Shown: piece by piece, positions 58,129 through 64,000 of the stretch | Position numbering within the stretch: the stretch's first letter is position 1 | How the letters are laid out: each line of letters begins with the position of its first letter | DNA from: Sphagnum compactum | Lineage: Eukaryota; Bryophyta; Sphagnopsida; Sphagnales | Direction: 5' to 3' | Assembly (NCBI GenBank): GCA_965153455.1 | Contig: OZ234496.1 | Span: forward strand, 5,031,207-5,095,206 | Length of the DNA: 64,000 nucleotides | Made by a program: the position numbers and the translations under genes | The notes under the pieces: generated by a model | Databases searched by the model: none | Told to the model about the DNA's origin: nothing | What the model saw: the letters and a program-made list of their open reading frames with translations, nothing else

Positions 58129-61100
58129 ACTTGACTTTTTAGTCAAGAAAATTAGTGATTTCCAACGGCTTGAAGGATGAAGCATCATTTGCATTCCTAG
58201 CCAAGGTATCGCCACACACAATCACCATGGTTGATGATATAACAATTTTTCGAAGTTGAATGTGATTTTGCCTGAGGTGAACATTGGGCAACAAGTTCCA
58301 CCAATATAATAATCTCAACCAACTTTTCAAACATTATTTGGGGAAAGTAGTAGTCGAAGACCCATAGATTATTGGGTTTAATGTGAAGAGGATTTAACAT
58401 AGATATTAGGCAAATCATATGTACATAATCTTTCCAACCCTTAAACAAAAGTATGTACATGTCCAATGTCATATTTATGAATGGTGCATTGTCAAATAAT
58501 GGTTGTGATAACTTATACAAAATAAAATAAAAAGAATTTTTTTCACATGCTTAGAACTTTCAAATGACATTATGATTGGAAAACTCATAATTGCACATAG
58601 AACATTCGTTTTTACAACATACATGTTTGCATATGTTCAACGCTTAATTTCAAGTTGGACCAAATTTTAAATTTTAATTGCATGATAAAATGAATAGTTC
58701 CAACATTTGACGAAAATATGATTGATACCAAATAGGGTCCAAATTAGCAACAAATTTATTTATTCAAAATCATGCAATTTAGGCAAGATATGTAAACCTT
58801 CATGCAAATGGAAATATGAGTTAATTTATGTGTATTCCCTAACGGTTAACCCCCTTAAACAATGCAAGATTGCAATGCCCTAATAATTTTAAATGTTGAA
58901 ACACAACTACTTATGGGATTGGTATTTTGGAGTCGTGATTCATGATAATCACTATCATTTGGTGCCTCTTTGCCATCATTAGTAATGTCAATGTTTTCAT
59001 CATCATCGCATTTCTCTTCTGCCTTTGAAATGTTTGTCCCACAGAAAATCATGATGATATTTTGCCCCATTGTTTTGTCACAATTTGTTTAGTGGGACAC
59101 CATCCATTAATATGCACAATGCCATTTGTATGTGGTTGATCGTAATCATGTTCACCTATGAAAGCAATTGTTGTTTTATTAATTAACATTTTCCTTTCAA
59201 TGACCTATTGTATGGATGAATTTCAAATAGTTAGATGATGATAGTTCATGGATGATAGTTTATGGAAGTAGCCACTACCCCTGATCTTGACCCCACCTAG
59301 GGTTGAAGACGTGTTTGACATCATAAGTAGTCAAAGATTGATGTGTGGTCAAAATCAGAATCATGATGTGTTAATGGAGTTTCAATTTCACAAGTTGCCA
59401 TGAATTGATGACTAGCTTGGCGTTCAATTATGTAAGTGGTGATATGTACGCCCACCTGTAGTTCGATGTGATTACAATCGTGGTTTCTATAGGATTCAAA
59501 GGATTGACCAAAGGGTCGACCTATTAATTCAATGTCTCAATTAACATGTATTAGGATACGAAATGTGCAATGTTGATCCCTAGGCCCACAATTGAATCCC
59601 TTGTTGTTAATGGTGTGTTCATGTCATGTGGGAGTATAGTATTGATGGAACCTATTGATTATAGGTGTGTGACCTTGTCATCGACCATTGGGCCATGTAC
59701 AACCTTAATGGATGCATGTAGGGCTTCAATTTGATGTTCTGCAAAACAATGTTGGGTGGCATGCTAGGCATCCAAGGGACAACCTTAACAAAAAAAATTG
59801 TCCATGTCTGATTTGATGAACAAAATCGACACGTCCGAACAATTGTTAATGTAACAATAGATGCAAAATGGGCATGTCACATCATTTCTAACAACTTTGA
59901 TTAATTTTGTGGGGTAAAAATTAGAATTCAATTAGTTTTATAATGAGTTTATTTACTTTCAAAATTAAAATATAATTAATATAAGGTATGCCTTAATTAT
60001 AAAAAATAGATAACACATGCACAAGGGATTAGAAGTGAGTGTAAACACATAGACATGATTTTTTGTGCTTTGATTAAAAAATAATGGGTGAACTAATCAA
60101 ATTGATGTGGTTAAACATGATTAATTATCAAATGAGAATTCCCACATCCATGATTTAGAAACCTAAATGAAATTTATTTTTTAATTTCAATATGGTGTCA
60201 AGTATTGTCACATTAAAAATTTATAAAATTGTTTATATTATTATTATTCATGATTATGCCATTTTCAAAGCATTTCAAGCCATTTGCAAATAAGATTAAA
60301 TAGTGAATGAATTGGTTATATTGTTTTAAAGGTGTTTTTAGGTATTTTCTATTCTTAAAATCATTTCAAATTTATTCAAATGTTCCCATAACATATTACA
60401 AGTACACCAAATATTTTCATTATTAACTTACATTAAAATGTAAAATTAATTTGGTTACATATGAATTGACTAGTTGTGTTTTTGTGTTTCATTTCAAACT
60501 TACTAAACTTCATACGTTCCCATATTCACAAAAAAATTATTATTCATCAACACAATTTTTGTACAACTTATGTATTAAAGCCATGTGAAAACACCACAAA
60601 AACTTTGCATACCTATCACAATTCAATTGCATAAAAATGATGAAAATGATAACATAAAATTTCCACATTATTTAAAAATATAGGTTTTGCATTTATTTCA
60701 CACTAATTTTAATTCTAATACAACATAACAAATGTGTTAATACTATGTGCAAACTTTAAACATCAAACTAATACAAAACATTTGATTATTTGTTATCTTT
60801 AAGTTACCAAAAAAACCTTAGTTCACACATCAAAGATTGTCTCTTGTATCACACACATATGAAGGTGTATGCCTTTGTTTTCACTAGAGACCATAGTGCA
60901 AATCAAATGGTGTGCGCTTATTGCATTGGTGAAGCTTTGAAAAGTGAAAATTTTATTTTGCCTTTCGTGATGAATGACCTACACCACTCTTCTAATGCCT
61001 TCTCCGCCCTCTTGAAAGTTCTCCCCCTTCCCACCCATTATTTTTTTTCTTCTTCTTCCCACTCACTTTTTTCCTTTCTTATTCAGCAAATAACCTAAAA

Positions 61101-61587
61101 ATTGAAAAATAAAAATAAACATACTTTAATTAAATTCTTAAGTAAACTTCTTAAATTTCAATTAACTTGAAAAAGTGAAAAAAAGAGAAACCTAACAATG
61201 AAAAAGGAAAAACTAATGAAAAGAAAAAAAGAAGAATGAAAGAATGTGATTAAGGAGGATGATCCATTTTATTTTATTTTCAATTTTCTCATGTTGCTTC
61301 AAAAGTGGCAATCAACCCACAAGAGGATTTAGCCAATTTTAGAGAAGTAGAAAGTCTAGGAATCTTATTCTATGTTGGTGAACCTCTAAAAGCTAATAGC
61401 TAAATATGGCAATGTCAAAAGTTAAAAATTTGCCTAAATCCTTCAAAAATCTTGACAATTTCAAAACTTTATTCCTCAAAATGTAATGATTTTTTGGAAA
61501 TTTTTCATAAAAATTCCCTTGACCATCGTGCTTGGAACTTTTTTAAAATAGGAAAATGACAAAATCTCGCCCAAAAAAATTTACTGG
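58129..61587. other. Intergenic AT-rich region
   Basis: No gene recognised. A minus-strand frame at 58,855-59,070 contains an acidic run (EEKCDDDENIDITNDGKEA) that could be a coding relic. The remainder is low-complexity AT sequence. Confidence 0.4.
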
Positions 61588-62165
61588 GATGATCACATCC
61601 TCCAAGGAGAAGGGAAAAAAAAAGGAGAAAGCCAAATGCAAAAAAAGGAAAAAAGGAAAAAAAAAGAAAAAAAAGAAAAGAAAATGAGGAAGGAAAAAAA
61701 CAAACCCTCCTTGGAAGAAAAAACAGAGATGACAAAAATAGCATGAAGAAAAAGAAAAAAGATACAGAAAAAATTAAGGATTAAAAAAAAAGAAAAAGAA
61801 GGAAGGATGAAACACATCCTCCTTTGGAAAAAATAACAGAGATGAAAATAATAACAAGAACAAAAAGAAACAGAAAAATTTGAGAAAAAAAAATGGAAGA
61901 AATGAAGGAAGGATGAAACAAGTCTTCATTGGAAAAAAATAACAGAGATGAAAAAAAAACAAGAACAAAAAGCAACAGAAAGAGTTGAGGGGAAAAAAAA
62001 ATGGAAAAAAAGAAGGAAGGATAGAATACATCCTCCTTGGAAAAAGATAACAATAAAAATTACAGAAAAAAGAAACTGAGCGAATTTAGAAAAAAAAGAA
62101 GAAAAAAGAAAAAAATTATAAAACACACTCTGTTTTGAAAAAAACAGACAAAAAAATAAGAAGAA
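61588..62165. repeat. Purine-rich tandem array, about five units of 106-112 bp
   Basis: A unit beginning GGAAGGATGAAACA, followed by TCCTCCTTGGAAAAAATAAC and AGAGATGAAAA, then A-rich sequence, recurs at about 61,691, 61,801, 61,907 and 62,015, with partial units at both edges. The plus strand is almost entirely purine. The overlapping Phe/Leu/Ser-rich minus-strand frames are by-products. Confidence 0.8.
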
Positions 62166-62225
62166 GAAAGAATTGAGAAAAAGGGTTAAAATATATTAAA
62201 AAAGGAGAAAAAAAAAAGGAAAAGA

Positions 62226-62544
62226 AAGGAAGGAGGGGGCCCGTCACATACGAAACTCTGCCGCTCGCAGAAGACGAAGAAGAAGAAGTAGCAGGAGCTC
62301 CGGAATAACCAAACCCACGATCTGTTTGGCCTCGTCGAGCTCCCCTTCGATCGGACCGGCACTTAGGGTCTCTCCCGTTCTGAATTACCTCTTCTCCACT
62401 TGTTCGACCCACATAACGGAAGCCAAAACTGGGGGTGCTAAAGACTTCATTCTCATGATCTTTGCGGCAATTGTAGAAGGATATGAGCCCACCGGCTGTG
62501 TCAGATCAGAGGACGTTGTTCCTGGTACATCTGCTGCTATCTGA
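62226..62544 (+). other. GC-richer open stretch, probable leader or first exon
   Basis: The frame ending at the TGA 62,542-62,544 is open from about 62,250 and includes LRVSPVLNYLFSTCS and GGAKDFILMIFAAIVEG, which look protein-like, but it has no ATG. It does not match the N-terminal part expected of a WASHC3 protein. The switch from purine-rich repeat to balanced sequence marks this as the likely promoter-proximal region of the gene to the right. Confidence 0.3.
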
Positions 62545-63186
62545 AGGGTGAAATGTTTTTCAGTCTTAGCAAGTCTGATTAAAAACTGGTTTTTTTTTTT
62601 TTGCCTGGGTTGCATGATTTCCAAGAGTTTTGTGTGCCCCTGGTGTTGCTGATTTCTAGGGGATCTTGACTTAGTCTGATTTCAGTCAGTTAGCTGGTGT
62701 CCACCAAAATGACCCACAAGGATTTAGTGTTGTCCTCTCTCCTATACTAAACATTGTTTTGGTGGGGTTAGGCGAACACGTTTGTTATTCACACAGTTCG
62801 TCTCCTCAACAATTTCTCTGCAATTTGCGAACAAAAACTTTTGCATGTGCACCGGTAGTTCTTCTTCTCTCATGTTCAAACCCTAACACCACCTCACAGT
62901 TTTTATAGGCATGTCCTGTAACCATGCCACTTTCGTTCCTGCTTTCTATGTTGGATGCTGATCATCATCGATTACTGTGAACCATGAACTGGTTGTTAGT
63001 GCACATGATAAGAGGTACTTGCTGCTATGATAGAAAAATGAGAAAGGCAATCTCTGAAATTCACAGGGATTGGACATTTTACTTCATTTAGAAACTGGGT
63101 ATAGCATCAGGATGTAGTTATATGTGTATTATGAGCACACTTCCTGCAGGACAATAAATCCCTGTCAGTTTTGATTATGGGTGCAG

Positions 63187-64000
63187 GAGATTGTCACGCT
63201 TGGATGCAACCCTGGCACTTTTGGAGGCCAAGCTGCAGAATGTGGAGGGATTAGACAGACTGGATAGGCAGGCAGTGGTGCAGTCACAAGAGTCTCAGCT
63301 TCCAATCCCAACTTTGACGAGCGCAACACCACTTTTGGATCATGAGATTGATGAAGCAGGCTCTACCTCTAGGTCTGTTCTTATTAGTAGTTTGGATTTA
63401 TCTACAAATGAGTATGACCAACCTTGAAACAGTTGAGATTATGAACTTATCTCTTCTGAACTTTTCTTTTTGGTCTCTTCAGCATTGGGGTATCGCAAAA
63501 TTTAGTTGAAAGTGCACACCAAGATGGAGATATATCTGATACTTCTCTGCCCAGTAAAGACCAGCCAACCGTTCTCAAGGTTAGGATACTCCAGAGTGCA
63601 TAACTGCCCCTTCGTACAAAGTTTGAGAAGTTACAAATGATCTTGTCACATGATTTCAATTTGCCAGTTCTGCATTTGGTATTGTGAGCTGAAGATTGGT
63701 ACTGGTGTTTTGGGTAAACATATTGTTACACTTTTGAACTTGTTTGAGATCATTTTAGTATTTTAGATCAGAATTGGACTTTTCTGTGGTGTCCCAGGGA
63801 TTTTGTTCATGATGACCAGGGCTCCATGCTTGCTGTGCATGTCCAAAGCATTTAACCTGGCTGATGTTTTGGCAGGTGAAGGATGATCCCAGATATGCTA
63901 GATTTTTCCGAATGCTCCAAGTTGGGGTCCCTGGGGCTGTAAGTTTTTAACACAGAAACCTGGGATTATCTTCTTGATTTTGGTAGGACCTTGCTAGTCA
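63187..64000 (+). CDS. WASHC3: WASH complex subunit 3 (CCDC53) homologue, partial, internal exons
   Basis: Exons 63,187-63,372, 63,483-63,579 and 63,876-63,938 join in frame; the first ends in a split AG|C codon. The gene continues past the window edge, and its first exon, upstream of 63,187, was not identified. The protein begins RLSRLDATLALLEAKLQNVE, a coiled-coil segment matching the LSLRIQQIETTLNILDAKL region of animal WASHC3. A variable Ser/Gln/Asp-rich linker follows, then VKDDPRYARFFRMLQVGVPG, the conserved C-terminal block (animal form KDPRYARYLKMVQVGVP). WASHC3 is one of five core subunits of the complex that activates Arp2/3 on endosomes. The first exon should encode the FLNRF-containing helix. 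The TTG at 63,191 is internal to the exon and not a start. Confidence 0.85.

Noticed and set aside
61505-62126. Hydrophobic Phe/Leu-rich minus-strand frames that look like membrane proteins
   Set aside because: They are the complement of a purine-rich tandem repeat; the frames overlap and repeat with the 107-bp unit.

Overview
The window is nuclear DNA of a land plant. Its genes have spliceosomal introns, and several belong to plant-specific families: TORNADO1-type ROCO protein, fasciclin-like arabinogalactan protein, plant-type LPAT2/3 acyltransferase, and a plastid-type DnaJ zinc-finger protein. There is also a short AAACCCT telomere-type stretch. Compact introns (mostly about 0.1-0.6 kb), a WASH-complex subunit and many decayed repeats would fit an early-diverging land plant such as a bryophyte or lycophyte, but that is inference and the species cannot be named from the sequence.

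Layout. 1-19,000 is a gene-poor, AT-rich repeat zone: a Ty3/Gypsy reverse-transcriptase fragment at the left edge, copies of a modular dispersed repeat, a very AT-rich tract (about 13,070-14,510), a Tc1/mariner-like element with perfect 25-bp terminal inverted repeats carrying a decayed GC-rich reading frame, a foldback tandem array, and small hAT-like elements. 19,450-23,636 holds a complete three-exon TORNADO1-like gene (+). 25,912-26,940 is a universal-stress-protein pseudogene (+). 28,942-30,176 holds a three-exon DnaJ-type zinc-finger gene (-). 31,000-36,000 has a long DNA hairpin, small tandem repeats and leader-like sequence. 36,294-37,343 is a fasciclin-like arabinogalactan protein (+). 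38,976-43,136 is a complete ten-exon LPAT gene (+), one of whose introns is GC-AG and in frame.

43,137-50,700 is AT-rich intergenic DNA with microsatellites. 50,724-53,774 is a secreted Thr/Pro-rich then Gly-rich cell-wall-like protein in three exons (+). 53,775-62,200 is again repeat-rich and contains a 1.5-kb hAT-type element with a perfect 8-bp target-site duplication and a purine-rich tandem array. 63,187 to the right edge carries the middle exons of a WASHC3 (CCDC53) homologue (+), cut by the window end.

The genes do not form a pathway cluster, which is normal for a plant chromosome. They act at the cell surface (FLA and the Gly-rich protein), in ER lipid synthesis (LPAT), in the plastid (DnaJ zinc finger), in endosomal actin control (WASHC3) and in auxin/vein-type patterning (TORNADO1). 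No prokaryotic features, CRISPR arrays, rRNA or convincing tRNA genes were seen.
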